Program-made: the position numbers and the translations under genes | Shown here: in pieces, positions 26,092 through 36,602 of the stretch | How the letters are laid out: each line of letters begins with the position of its first letter | Position numbering within the stretch: the first letter of the stretch is position 1 | Assembly: GCA_020637365.1 (NCBI GenBank) | Contig: JACJWE010000001.1 | Coordinates: forward strand, 310,001 to 374,000 | Reading direction: 5' to 3' | Source: Acidimicrobiia bacterium | Lineage (GTDB): Bacteria; Actinomycetota; Acidimicrobiia; IMCC26256; JAGNEX01 | Length of the DNA: 64,000 bases | Notes under the pieces: model-generated | What the model was told of the DNA's origin: nothing | What the model saw: only the letters and a program-made list of their open reading frames with translations | Database searches by the model: none

Positions 26092-29000
26092 TCAGTACTC
26101 TGCTGCCAGACGGGGGTCGATCGTCGATATCCACGACGCTCGCAGGTCTATACCGCGTTGTTGGAGCTCGGCCAATGTCAGCGGCCGGGAAAACAGATAC
26201 CCCTGGACATAGTCGCATCCGAGATCGGTCAGGACTTCGAGCTGACGGATCGTTTCGACGCCTTCAGCGACGACTTGGAGCCCGAGGTCGTGGGCCATCG
26301 ATACCGTCGATCCAACGACCTTTTCGGTCGAGCTTCTTTCGATGCCGGTGACGAAACTACGGTCGACCTTCAGTGAATTCACGGGGAGGTCCGTCAGATA
26401 ACTGAACGCTGAATATCCCGTTCCGAAGTCGTCGATGGAGATTTGGACCCCGAGTGCCCGAAGGCGATCGAGCATCGACCTGAACATGTGCGGGTCGCGG
26501 CTCATAGCCGTCTCGGTGATCTCGAGAACGACGCGGTTTGCTGGCACGGGGGTTGCGGCGAGTGTCCTCGCCACCAGATCGGGAAATGATTCATCGCTGA
26601 GCTGTGCGGTCGACACGTTGATGGCGATCACCGGAAGCTCGGTAGCGGTTCCCGCCGCGAGCTGCGGGTAGTCACGGGCTGCCTGGGCGATGACGTACTC
26701 ACCGATATCGGCGATCAGGCCGGTTTCTTCTGCGACGGGGATGAACTCGTTGGGCGAAACCCGCCCGACACCGTCGAGGCTCCACCGGCACAGAGCCTCA
26801 TATCCGTGCAGTCTGCCGGTACGCGCTTCGACGATCGCTTGGAACTCTAGGGAGAGCTGGTTGCGTTGGATTGCGCCGCGGAGGTTGTGTTCGATCTGCG
26901 CTCTCTTGACGACCTTGGACCGAAGCACGGTGTCGAACTCATAGATGTGAGATTCGGGTTGCTGTTTGGCCTCATACATGGCGGTGTCGGCATCGCGGAT
27001 CAGCGTCTCTGAGCGTCGAGCGACCGCCGTTGCGCGATCCTCGCCATCGTGGCCGCTGCGGACAACGCGATGTTCGAGGGTGAGGTCGATGTCGGCGGCG
27101 TTGGCGATACCGATCGAGGCCCGCAGATGGATGGTGTGATCCGGGAGCACGAACGGCTCATCGAATGCCGACGCCAGACGCTGAGCGAAACGACTTCGAT
27201 CCATTGGATGCGAGCATTCGAACAGCACCAAGAATTCGTCTCCACCGAAGCGGGCAACGGTGTCGGCCGGTCGGCAGAGGCTGCGGAGCCGCATGGCGAT
27301 CATCTGGAGAATCTGGTCCCCGGTGCCGTGTCCATAGGTGTCGTTGACGAACTTGAAACGATCGACGTCGATGAACGCGATCGCAACCTTACGGATCGTC
27401 GTCGAGGACGTCATCGCCTTGCGGAGGCGTTGTTCGAACAGGTTTCGGTTGGGGAGTCCGGTCAACTCATCGTGATTTGCCTGATAGCGGATGTGTTCTT
27501 CTGCGGCGCGCCGTTGCTGTGCGTTTGAGATGACTTGGGTGAGTTGCTGGAGAAACGCGACATTGTCGTCGGTGACGTCGAGATCTTTGGAGCTTTCAAC
27601 GATGACAAACCCAAGGATCCCATCGCGATGTTCGATGGTGGCGAGCATCGCTGTGCGCATGCCCGGATGTAGCGGTGTCGTCGGACCTGAATACGCGGCG
27701 ACGCGGGTGACCTGATCGTTGGGTAGGAGCTGCTGATCGACTTCAGATGCGGGATGGACCTCGGTCGTGGCCCGCCTGATGAGTTGTGAGCGGTCGGCAC
27801 CGAACTCATATAGGTCTGCGCGGCACCAGCCCATCGACTCGACGATGCTGTGGACCGCCTGATCGTAGAGCTGCGACATGGGCATGCCCGCGAGTGCTTC
27901 AGCTCCGAGATGTGCGACGACGACCTGGCGTCTCGCCTCGCCGGTGATCGTCGCGTTGAACATCGAGAAGCGTCGCAGCGAATGGTTCATGGTGCGGACG
28001 AGTTCGGCCCAGTCGCCATCAAAACTGTCGACGTCGCCTTGGACGTCGAAGGCGCCGTTGCGGATGGCCGTGTTGAGACGCCGCGTTTCGTCGAGGAGAG
28101 CGGTCATCGTTTGGCTCAGCGATCGAAACGAGTGCGCCACCATGCCAATCTCGTCGTGGCTCTGGTACTTAACCGGTGGGGGCCGGCGCCCCGAGGCCAG
28201 CGATGTCGCTGCGGCGGCGACATCTTGGAGGGGCCGGACGATTCCCCTCCGTGAGAACCACGCGAGCAGCAGCGTCACCGATGTGATCATAAACATCAAC
28301 AACAAGTTTTTGTATTCGTTGTTTCGCGCTCGGGAGTTCTCTTCTTGGGCTGCCTGGCGAATGGCGTCGAGCTGCTGGTCGAAGAGTCCTCGGGCCATTT
28401 CTATCGACGCTCGCGACAGCGTGTTCCAACGACCGTCGAGAACCTGGATGGGGAATGTGTTCAAGGCCGAGAACTCTTCATCGGCGGCTCTCAAAGAACT
28501 TCGAGTCTTGCCGTTTCGCCACATGTCGCGGATGTCGTCGTCGTTGCTGACCGTGATGTCGGAATAGGTCTCATTGATAACCGCTCGGATCGCGCCGTAG
28601 TCGGCTGTTTGATCACGGGAAGTGACGAAGGTGTCGAGTTCGTCGTCGTCGAGCAGGATTTCGTGAGCGATGGCCACCGCCCATTCGTGTCGCTGCTGAA
28701 AGACGGTCACAAGGCGGCCGAATTGGACAGCGCCGCGGCCCATCGCCACGAGCTTGTTGGACGGCAACGAGCCGAGTACGGATTCGACAACGGACCCCAC
28801 GCTTTCGGTGATGCTTTGGTACTGCTGACTCACCGTTACCGCCCCGGGCCCATTGGACGACTGATCGACCTGCTGGGCCAGGGACGTTGAGTCTCCACTC
28901 CCGCCGGGGACCCCGACGGGGGTGTCGTCGGGCACGCCAGCTGTGTCGGGTTCGCCAGCATCTGTCACGGGTGCTGTCTCGCTGTTGGCAGCGGCATTGA

Positions 29001-29520
29001 TCGTCTCGTTGGCAACGTCCTGATTCTCGTCGAGGGGTTGGGGCAGCGAAGAACGTTTGGCGAGAGCTTCGTCGGTCGCCGTCCGAGCCAAGACCAGGCG
29101 ACTGGCCCAGCTGTTGGGGCCGCCGTCGAGGACCTGTCCCACGGGGAGCTGGACAGCAGCAAGGAATGCTTCGGGATCGACATTCTCAGCAAAGGCTTCG
29201 AGCGCAGCGTCGGTTTCGGCCCGTGAACGGCGTACCGCGTCGGCCGCAGCTCGTCGTTCAGCCTCGGTCGCGGCCGGGGCCAGTCCGGCCTGGTCGATAG
29301 CGGCGAAACGCTCATTTCCAAGTGTCGACATGACTTCGACCGAGAGGTCGAGCACCGCTGAGTAAGCGCGGACATCGGCGACCTGCGCGTGATCTTGGAC
29401 CGTATCGTGAATCGCATAGAACAAGAAGGCCATCGTCGGGAGGAGCGACAGCAACGCCAACTTGGGGCCGATTCGAAGATTTCGGAGCCGGAGGCCCATG
29501 GGCCAGCGACTTCGTCCCAT
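26092..29520 (-). CDS. membrane GGDEF-EAL protein with NIT-like sensor, HAMP and GAF
   Basis: 1142 residues. TM1 about 20-37, an extracytoplasmic helical sensor to about 400 with a disordered insert (165-230), TM2 405-423, HAMP to about 475, GAF-like 535-670, GGDEF domain 676-855 with intact GGDEF (759-763), and EAL domain 875-1125 with EAL (908-910), AINVS, EITET, DDFGTGYS, LKVDRSF and AEGVET. Both the diguanylate cyclase and the phosphodiesterase active sites look complete, so direction may be set by the sensors. The sensor resembles nitrate/nitrite-sensing helical bundles; that ligand is inference. AGGAGCAACC precedes ATG 29520. Confidence 0.92.
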   Translation of the reverse strand: MGRSRWPMGLRLRNLRIGPKLALLSLLPTMAFLFYAIHDTVQDHAQVADVRAYSAVLDLSVEVMSTLGNERFAAIDQAGLAPAATEAERRAAADAVRRSRAETDAALEAFAENVDPEAFLAAVQLPVGQVLDGGPNSWASRLVLARTATDEALAKRSSLPQPLDENQDVANETINAAANSETAPVTDAGEPDTAGVPDDTPVGVPGGSGDSTSLAQQVDQSSNGPGAVTVSQQYQSITESVGSVVESVLGSLPSNKLVAMGRGAVQFGRLVTVFQQRHEWAVAIAHEILLDDDELDTFVTSRDQTADYGAIRAVINETYSDITVSNDDDIRDMWRNGKTRSSLRAADEEFSALNTFPIQVLDGRWNTLSRASIEMARGLFDQQLDAIRQAAQEENSRARNNEYKNLLLMFMITSVTLLLAWFSRRGIVRPLQDVAAAATSLASGRRPPPVKYQSHDEIGMVAHSFRSLSQTMTALLDETRRLNTAIRNGAFDVQGDVDSFDGDWAELVRTMNHSLRRFSMFNATITGEARRQVVVAHLGAEALAGMPMSQLYDQAVHSIVESMGWCRADLYEFGADRSQLIRRATTEVHPASEVDQQLLPNDQVTRVAAYSGPTTPLHPGMRTAMLATIEHRDGILGFVIVESSKDLDVTDDNVAFLQQLTQVISNAQQRRAAEEHIRYQANHDELTGLPNRNLFEQRLRKAMTSSTTIRKVAIAFIDVDRFKFVNDTYGHGTGDQILQMIAMRLRSLCRPADTVARFGGDEFLVLFECSHPMDRSRFAQRLASAFDEPFVLPDHTIHLRASIGIANAADIDLTLEHRVVRSGHDGEDRATAVARRSETLIRDADTAMYEAKQQPESHIYEFDTVLRSKVVKRAQIEHNLRGAIQRNQLSLEFQAIVEARTGRLHGYEALCRWSLDGVGRVSPNEFIPVAEETGLIADIGEYVIAQAARDYPQLAAGTATELPVIAINVSTAQLSDESFPDLVARTLAATPVPANRVVLEITETAMSRDPHMFRSMLDRLRALGVQISIDDFGTGYSAFSYLTDLPVNSLKVDRSFVTGIERSSTEKVVGSTVSMAHDLGLQVVAEGVETIRQLEVLTDLGCDYVQGYLFSRPLTLAELQQRGIDLRASWISTIDPRLAAEY

Positions 29521-29783
29521 GGTTGCTCCTGTGCCGATAGTCCTACGTCATCGCGTCCACCGGCAACATCCGGACGCTGCCCCGTTCACCCCGGTCTTGA
29601 ACTGGGTGATGGGGATCATGCGGTCCTGTCGTATCAGCGGACGAGAATTCTTCGCGTGCGCCAGCAGATGCGTTACAAGTCTGCTAGGGATACTACTGAT
29701 GAAGCTGCGGCGGATGCATGAAAGATTTAGGGACCTTTGTCTGTGTTGAACCCCCAGCGGCTGCGCTGCACGGGTGTAACGCA
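29521..29783. other. 263-bp intergenic region
   Basis: This lies between the GGDEF-EAL gene and the end of the SDR gene, both on the minus strand. It is less GC-rich than its surroundings around 29680-29740, which fits a promoter for the GGDEF-EAL operon. No frame or RNA gene is supported. Confidence 0.3.
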
Positions 29784-30536
29784 CTAGCCGCGAAGCACCT
29801 GACCTCCGTCGACGTTGATGATCTGGCCGGTCAACCACGACGATTCGTCGGACAACAAGAAGCTGCACAGCCCGGTGAGGTCTTCAGGCGTTCCTAGCCG
29901 TTTGATCGCTAGCGCAGCGACCATGGGCTGAACCATCGACTCGGGCACAACCTTGCGGGTCGCGGCGGTGTCGATAGGGCCGGGAGCGATTGCGTTCACC
30001 CGTATCGCGCTGTGGCCGAGTTCATGCGCGAGCTGCTGGGTGATGCCATTGACGCCGACCTTGGCCAGCCCATAAAAGCCGGAGTACATCCACGACGCAG
30101 TCGACGATTGATTGACGATGCTGCCGCCGCCCGCGTCTCTCATCGGCCCGATAACGGCGCGGGAACAGACCAAAGCGCCGAACATGTTGACCGACATAAA
30201 CCGCTGCAGATAGTCCCAATCGACCGAGATCAGGGCGTCGAGTTCCATGTCGTGGTAGATGGCGGCATTGTTGACCAGGCCGTCGATGGTGCCGAACGCG
30301 TCGACGGCGGCTGCCGCCATTGCATTGGCCGAGTCCTGATCGGCCACATCGACGGCGACGGCGACGGCGTTCGCGCCCGTCGACCGGATCGCCTCCGCCA
30401 CGTTATCGGCCGCCTCTGCAGCCAGATCGGCGACGACGACGTTGGCGCCATCACGGGCAAGCGACGCCGCATACTTGGCGCCGATTCCTTGTGCCGCTCC
30501 GGTCACAATGACGGTTTTTCCGGTCAGATTAGCCAT
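29784..30536 (-). CDS. short-chain dehydrogenase/reductase
   Basis: 250 residues. NAD(P)-binding TGAAQGIG, NNAA, and the catalytic Ser-Tyr-Lys in SSTASWMYSGFYGLAK. Ends SWLTGQIINVDGGQVLRG, the classical SDR C-terminus. Asp in VVVADLAAEA favours NAD. AAGGAAC lies before ATG 30536. It is the last gene of a same-strand run (acyl-CoA ligase, diiron protein, aldehyde dehydrogenase, SDR, this gene), so a role in alcohol or hydroxyacyl oxidation within one catabolic route is likely but unproven. Confidence 0.92.
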   Translation of the reverse strand: MANLTGKTVIVTGAAQGIGAKYAASLARDGANVVVADLAAEAADNVAEAIRSTGANAVAVAVDVADQDSANAMAAAAVDAFGTIDGLVNNAAIYHDMELDALISVDWDYLQRFMSVNMFGALVCSRAVIGPMRDAGGGSIVNQSSTASWMYSGFYGLAKVGVNGITQQLAHELGHSAIRVNAIAPGPIDTAATRKVVPESMVQPMVAALAIKRLGTPEDLTGLCSFLLSDESSWLTGQIINVDGGQVLRG

Positions 30537-30563
30537 GGGTAAGTTCCTTGCTCGTGCGTTCGA

Positions 30564-31656
30564 TCACCCCTGCGGACGATTTGAACGCCCATGGAGTGGT
30601 CTCACTGTGGTCGATGGTGTGGGGCGGCCGTGTTGGGCGGCCGTGTTGGGCGGCCGTGTTGGGGCCCTCGGGTTCGGTGCGTTTTGTTCAGGTACCGGAT
30701 TCTGTACGTCGTGGATCCTGAGGTCGGCGCGTGATCGCGGCCGAGGCCGTCTCGGATCTTGGGACGGGCGGTGCTGGGAGGGATCGTGGTGGCGAGGCGA
30801 CGACACTTCCGGGTCGCTGGTGTCAGCAACTGCGTGGGTGTGTGGCGGCCGGGGCTGTACCTCGACGATCGGCACATGCGCCCCGTCGGGCTGGTTCGCA
30901 ACCCACAGAATCGCTTCGGAAACGACATCGGGATCGAGCGCGTCGAGGTGTTGCTGAAGCCCCAACGACGCCACGTGGCTATGACCCGCTCAAAATCGAC
31001 GGAGACCCAACTGGATGCAAACTCAGAGATGGTCGCTCCCGGGCGGACGACCGAAATCCTGACATCAGGGGTGGTCGTATTCCATGGCGAGTACCGCGGC
31101 GAGCTGTTCGGTGCCCTGTTTGGCGGCGGAGTACGCCGCTTGGAACGGCCGCGGGTGCGGGGCGGCATCTGAGGAAACAAAGATCAAGTCCAGGCGGCCA
31201 CAGCCACCGTTCTGCCAAGCGCTGAGCGCCCGCTGCGCGACCAGCGCAGGACCGAGCAGGTTGGTGAGGATATCGCTGGCGACATCGGCGGCGGTGATAT
31301 CGGCGATCAGCCCCGGTGTGGAGACACCAGCATTGGACACCACCAGATCCGGGGCTCGACCCCAATGCTGCGCGCACACGTCAAAGGCGTTCGAGACCTC
31401 CTCAGGGCTGGTCACATCCATCGGAACCGCCAGCACCGAACCTGCGCTGCACCCGGTAACTACGCCGCTGCCAACGCTGGCGATCGTGGCAGCCGATATC
31501 GATCCGTCCTGATCGAGTTCGGTGACGAGGTCGGCGAGCCGGTCGACGCGCCGTGCTGTGGCGGCGACGAGCCAGCCGTCGTGTACCAGATGACGCACGA
31601 CCGTGCGTCCGATTCCCGAGGAGGCGCCCGTCACGAGCGCTATGCGTCGAGGTTGG

Positions 31657-31667
<11 letters not shown>
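30564..31667 (-). CDS. short-chain dehydrogenase/reductase, two frameshifts
   Basis: TGASSGIGRTVVRHL, SNAG, and the catalytic YSAAKQGTEQL are in the first frame. The frame stops at 31065, but homology continues as DVRISVVRPGATISEFASSW after a slip in GGGG (31068-31071), then as LGLQQHLDALDPDVV and AILWVANQPDGAHVPIVEV in a third frame from about 30980. The last 90 codons are Pro/Arg-rich low complexity and include a 13-bp triple repeat, so the native stop may have been lost to another slip. ATG 31667 overlaps the aldehyde dehydrogenase 3' end by 11 bases. Confidence 0.75.
30624..30662. repeat. three perfect 13-bp tandem repeats
   Basis: GGCGGCCGTGTTG occurs three times in a row. It lies inside the low-complexity tail of the frameshifted SDR gene. 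A 13-base period changes frame at each copy, so copy-number change here would alter the C-terminus. Confidence 0.85.
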
Positions 31668-33120
<1,453 letters not shown>

Positions 33121-33173
33121 CGGCGCTTCCAGACCTCATCGTCGGCCACAGACATCAGGGCGCAAGACGGGGC

Positions 33174-34304
33174 CTACTGCGAGCCTGCAGCGATCGTCTC
33201 GGCAATCTGGCCCGCACGGCTGTCGACCAGGTCCGTCGGTAGCGCACCCGTTTCCTTCGTCGAGGCGATTGCTCGCTCGATCTCTTCGGCAAGCACCTCG
33301 TCGCGGCCGAGCAGCTCTTCGGGTTCGGCGTCTTGGAAGTGCAAGACGCCCATGTCCTCGTAGGCCTTTTGGACCTTGTCGCCCCACAGGCCGATCCGCT
33401 TGACGTTTGGGACGATCCGACTGAACAGCTGGCGTCGATATTCCGCCATCCACGGTGATTGCCGCACGTATTCGATGCATTCCTCCTTGGGCAGATCGAG
33501 GTTCTCCCAGACCTCTTCGGCGAGGAAGCGATCGCGCAAGAGGTATGACGCTTCGACGACAAAGGCCTCGCGCTCATCTTTCTCGGCCTGTGTGAGATCG
33601 GTGTAGGCGTCCTGGAGCGCGAGGATGCCGAAGGCAACGTGTCGGGCTTCGTCGGCCATGACGTAGGCGTTCATGCTTTTGACCAGAGGTTCTTCGGTCA
33701 TGTCTCGAACTACGCCGAACGCGCCGAGAGCGACTCCCTCAACCATGATCTGCATACCCAGATAGGTGAAATCCCAACGGTCATCACCGATCGTCTGGTC
33801 GAGAAGTGACTTGAGGTGCCGGTTGATGGGATAGGTCATCTCCATCTTCTCGTTGAGGAACTTGGCAAACGTCTCACAATGCCGGGCCTCGTCGATGACC
33901 TGGGTTGACGCATAGAACTTTGAGTCGATATCGGGCACCGTCGAGACGATCTTCGCCCCGCAGACGAGTGCGCCCTGTTCACCGTGAAGGAACTGTGAAA
34001 ACAGCCAACTTCCAGCGTGCTTGCGCAATTCGTCCTTTTGCGAGCGTGAGAGTTTTTCCCAGATCGGGGACCCAAAGATCGGCACCTGAAAGTCGGGCAT
34101 CAATGTTTGGGCGCCGAAGTCGATCTCGGTGGACCAGTCGATGCGATGTTGCGCATTCCACTGACGGTCCTTGCCTTTTTCGTACAGGTGGAGCAGCCGG
34201 TCCCGGCCTTCGTCGTATTCCCAGCTGAACACCGTATCGGCGCCGTGTGCGGGGATGTGCCAGCGGGTTTCTTCGACCGGCAGCTGATAGGTGCGCGTTG
34301 ACAT
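33174..34304 (-). CDS. ferritin-like diiron protein, probable oxygenase
   Basis: 376 residues. Four-helix carboxylate ligands can be picked out: GEQGALVCGAK, IDEARHCETF (ExxH), MVEGVALGAFG and MADEARHVAFG (ExxH). This is the layout of ribonucleotide-reductase-like and AurF-like diiron oxygenases. Acting in an operon with aldehyde dehydrogenase, SDRs and an acyl-CoA ligase, it could hydroxylate a hydrocarbon or acyl chain, which is inference. ATG 34304 is used since CTGGGGGCC precedes it; the frame is open to 34454 without family likeness. Confidence 0.85.
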   Translation of the reverse strand: MSTRTYQLPVEETRWHIPAHGADTVFSWEYDEGRDRLLHLYEKGKDRQWNAQHRIDWSTEIDFGAQTLMPDFQVPIFGSPIWEKLSRSQKDELRKHAGSWLFSQFLHGEQGALVCGAKIVSTVPDIDSKFYASTQVIDEARHCETFAKFLNEKMEMTYPINRHLKSLLDQTIGDDRWDFTYLGMQIMVEGVALGAFGVVRDMTEEPLVKSMNAYVMADEARHVAFGILALQDAYTDLTQAEKDEREAFVVEASYLLRDRFLAEEVWENLDLPKEECIEYVRQSPWMAEYRRQLFSRIVPNVKRIGLWGDKVQKAYEDMGVLHFQDAEPEELLGRDEVLAEEIERAIASTKETGALPTDLVDSRAGQIAETIAAGSQ

Positions 34305-34493
34305 GTGGTGGCCCCCAGGGTCGTCGGTTTGGCGCCGTCGCGGCGCGTTCACGAGCGACAGGGTTTCACGCACCGACACAGACGTCAATACAGCGGTTTG
34401 GCCAGGCCATCGGCATGAAATGTGGACGCCGAAAACCCGACCGGGTGCTTGCATTCACCAGCGTTGGTCGTTACACGGCGTCTGAGCTGGTGG

Positions 34494-36134
34494 TCACTCC
34501 ACGAGCGTGCCGGTGGCAACCCGTCGTGCCCAGTCATAGTCGGCCTTGCCCGTGATCTTTCGCTCGACCGCGTCGACGATGACGAACCGCTTTGGGATCT
34601 TGTATCCAGCGAGCTGTTGACGGCAATGCGCGATCAGCTCGGCCACAAGATCGTCTGGAGCGAGACTCGGCAGGGCCGCCGATGCCGCAGGGCGCGTCGC
34701 GGATTTTCCTCTGAGCGAGATGACAGCGACGACCCGTTGGCCGAAACGGTCGTCGGGTAGCCCAACGACCAGACAATCCTGTACGGGCGCAAACGCTTTG
34801 ATGACGTTTTCGACCTCCTCAGGGAAGATCTTTTCGCCTCCAGAATTGATGACGATCGAGCCGCGGCCCAGCACCACGATGGTGCCGTCGGATTCGACTG
34901 TGGCCAGATCGCCGGGCACCGCCCAACGTTGCCCGTCATAGATCGGGAAGGTCGTCGCCGTCTTGGCCGGGTCGTTCCAGTATTCGAGGGGGATGTGGCC
35001 GCGGCGTGCAAGTCGCCCGACGGTTCTCGATCCTGGACTGATGACATGGCCCTCGTCGTCGAGTACCGCTGTCGTGGCATCGCCGCGGAGTCGCAGACGT
35101 CCAGAACCGTCGGGTTCGAGGAGGCGTCCGTGACCGCCGGTTTCGGAAGCGCCGTATCGATCGAGAATGCGCACGTCACCCAGCGCTTCGGTCAGCTCTA
35201 CGCGCATTCGAGCGCTGAGCGGCGCACCAGATGAAGAGATGAACCGCAACGCTGGGAAGGCGGTGTGCCCCGCTGGTAGAGCGTCGAGGAGGGGGCGCGC
35301 GACAGCGTCCCCGATCACCATGATGAGTTCGACGTCGAACCTGTCCGCGAGGCGCCATGCCGTCGCTGCGTCGAAGGACCGATCGGTAGCCAGGACGAGG
35401 GTGCCTCCCGACAGGATGGTGGTCAACGCCACCCACTGCGCGCCACCGTGTATCAGCGGGCATAAGGGCATACGCACGCGAACGGGGTTGCCCGCCGACG
35501 CCCATGCGCCGGCATCGGCGGGGTCGGTCAAAGCCGGAAACCCTTGGCGAGGGACGCCATCACCGCCGAGCGCTCCGAAGAAGATGTCTTCGTGACGCCA
35601 GACCACACCTTTGGGCATACCCGTCGTTCCGCCGGTGTACAAGATGTATCGGTTGTCCCCGCTCCGACCCGTCACGGTGAGGGGAGCGTCGTCGAGAGCG
35701 GTGGCGGCGGCGTCGAGTTCATCGCCGAACGTGATGATGCTCTCCAGGTCATGTGGCATCAGGGCGCTCGCGTCGGCGACGACGTCGCCCAGCTCGGGTT
35801 CGGTGACGACGACCTGCACACCGGCGTCCGCGAAGACGTAGGCCAACTCGGTGGCGGTATAGCGGTAGCTCGCGTTGATCGGCACCGCAGCGAGTTTGAA
35901 ACATGCCAGCGTCACCACGATGAACGAGGCGTGGTTGTAGCCGTGCACGCCAACGCGGTCCTCAGCGCTCACACCGTGATCTGTGAGCAACCGCGCCACC
36001 TGGTTGGCAGCGCGGTCCAGAGCGTCGTAGGTCAGTTCGCCGTCACCGGTTGGCCCACCACCCCACGCGAGAGCCAGGCGATCCGGGATCGCCCGCGCGC
36101 CGGCCTCGAAGATGTCGGCGAGTTGAAAGTCCAT
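34494..36134 (-). CDS. AMP-forming acyl-CoA synthetase
   Basis: 546 residues. Activates a carboxylate to its CoA thioester. P-loop YTGGTTGMPKG, adenylate-binding RYGASETGG, hinge GRGSIVINSGGEKIFPEEVE, and catalytic Lys near the end in ERKITGKADY. ATG 36134 is chosen because GGGGAGACACG precedes it and homology begins at DIFEAGARAIPDRLALAWG. It heads the same-strand catabolic gene run. A long plus-strand frame opposite it (35544 onward) is a shadow. Confidence 0.93.
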   Translation of the reverse strand: MDFQLADIFEAGARAIPDRLALAWGGGPTGDGELTYDALDRAANQVARLLTDHGVSAEDRVGVHGYNHASFIVVTLACFKLAAVPINASYRYTATELAYVFADAGVQVVVTEPELGDVVADASALMPHDLESIITFGDELDAAATALDDAPLTVTGRSGDNRYILYTGGTTGMPKGVVWRHEDIFFGALGGDGVPRQGFPALTDPADAGAWASAGNPVRVRMPLCPLIHGGAQWVALTTILSGGTLVLATDRSFDAATAWRLADRFDVELIMVIGDAVARPLLDALPAGHTAFPALRFISSSGAPLSARMRVELTEALGDVRILDRYGASETGGHGRLLEPDGSGRLRLRGDATTAVLDDEGHVISPGSRTVGRLARRGHIPLEYWNDPAKTATTFPIYDGQRWAVPGDLATVESDGTIVVLGRGSIVINSGGEKIFPEEVENVIKAFAPVQDCLVVGLPDDRFGQRVVAVISLRGKSATRPAASAALPSLAPDDLVAELIAHCRQQLAGYKIPKRFVIVDAVERKITGKADYDWARRVATGTLVE

Positions 36135-36332
36135 CGTGTCTCCCCAAGGCAGCGTGGTTGTCACCATGACGACGTCGCTCCATCTTGCATGACGGCCTGT
36201 CGGGCATTCGAAGCTTCAACGGTTGGCCCGTTAGGGGACCATCAGGCATGCGCACCGCACGGGATGTGGGCGACAAGCTCTCGCCGTATGATCGGGCGCA
36301 TCACCGACCGATCGACGATGAGGGGTGCCGCA

Positions 36333-36578
36333 ATGAGCTCAGAGATCGAAAACCTCCGCAAGGACCTCGATGAAGACTTCGCCGACTTCAGAAAGGATCT
36401 GGGCAAGATCCACGACAAGGTCGCAAAACTCGACGCGGCGGGTCCGGAGGACGACGTCTATCAGCTACTGGAAGATCTTGAGGACACCGTCAAGAAGGTA
36501 AGGACGGGTGGTCTGTTCGGGTCGGGAGCAAAATCGCTGCGCAAAGCGCGGGACGCCTACCTAGAGGCGAAGGGATAA
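36333..36578 (+). CDS. small charged coiled-coil protein
   Basis: 81 residues, almost all helix: SSEIENLRKDLDEDFADFRKD, then heptad-like LGKIHDKVAKLDAA and YQLLEDLEDTVKKV, ending LRKARDAYLEAKG. It has no Cys and no membrane segment. No family was recognised. The preceding bases GATGAGGGGTGCCGCA give a plausible binding site (GAGGGG). It is followed 24 bases later by the LOG-family gene, likely the same transcript. Confidence 0.65.
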   Translation: MSSEIENLRKDLDEDFADFRKDLGKIHDKVAKLDAAGPEDDVYQLLEDLEDTVKKVRTGGLFGSGAKSLRKARDAYLEAKG

Positions 36579-36602
36579 CCAGGCCAGGATGCTCGCGACG
36601 AC

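Noticed and set aside
35544..36332. Long plus-strand frame before the small coiled-coil protein
   Set aside because: It is antisense to the acyl-CoA synthetase; only the part from ATG 36333 has an independent start signal.
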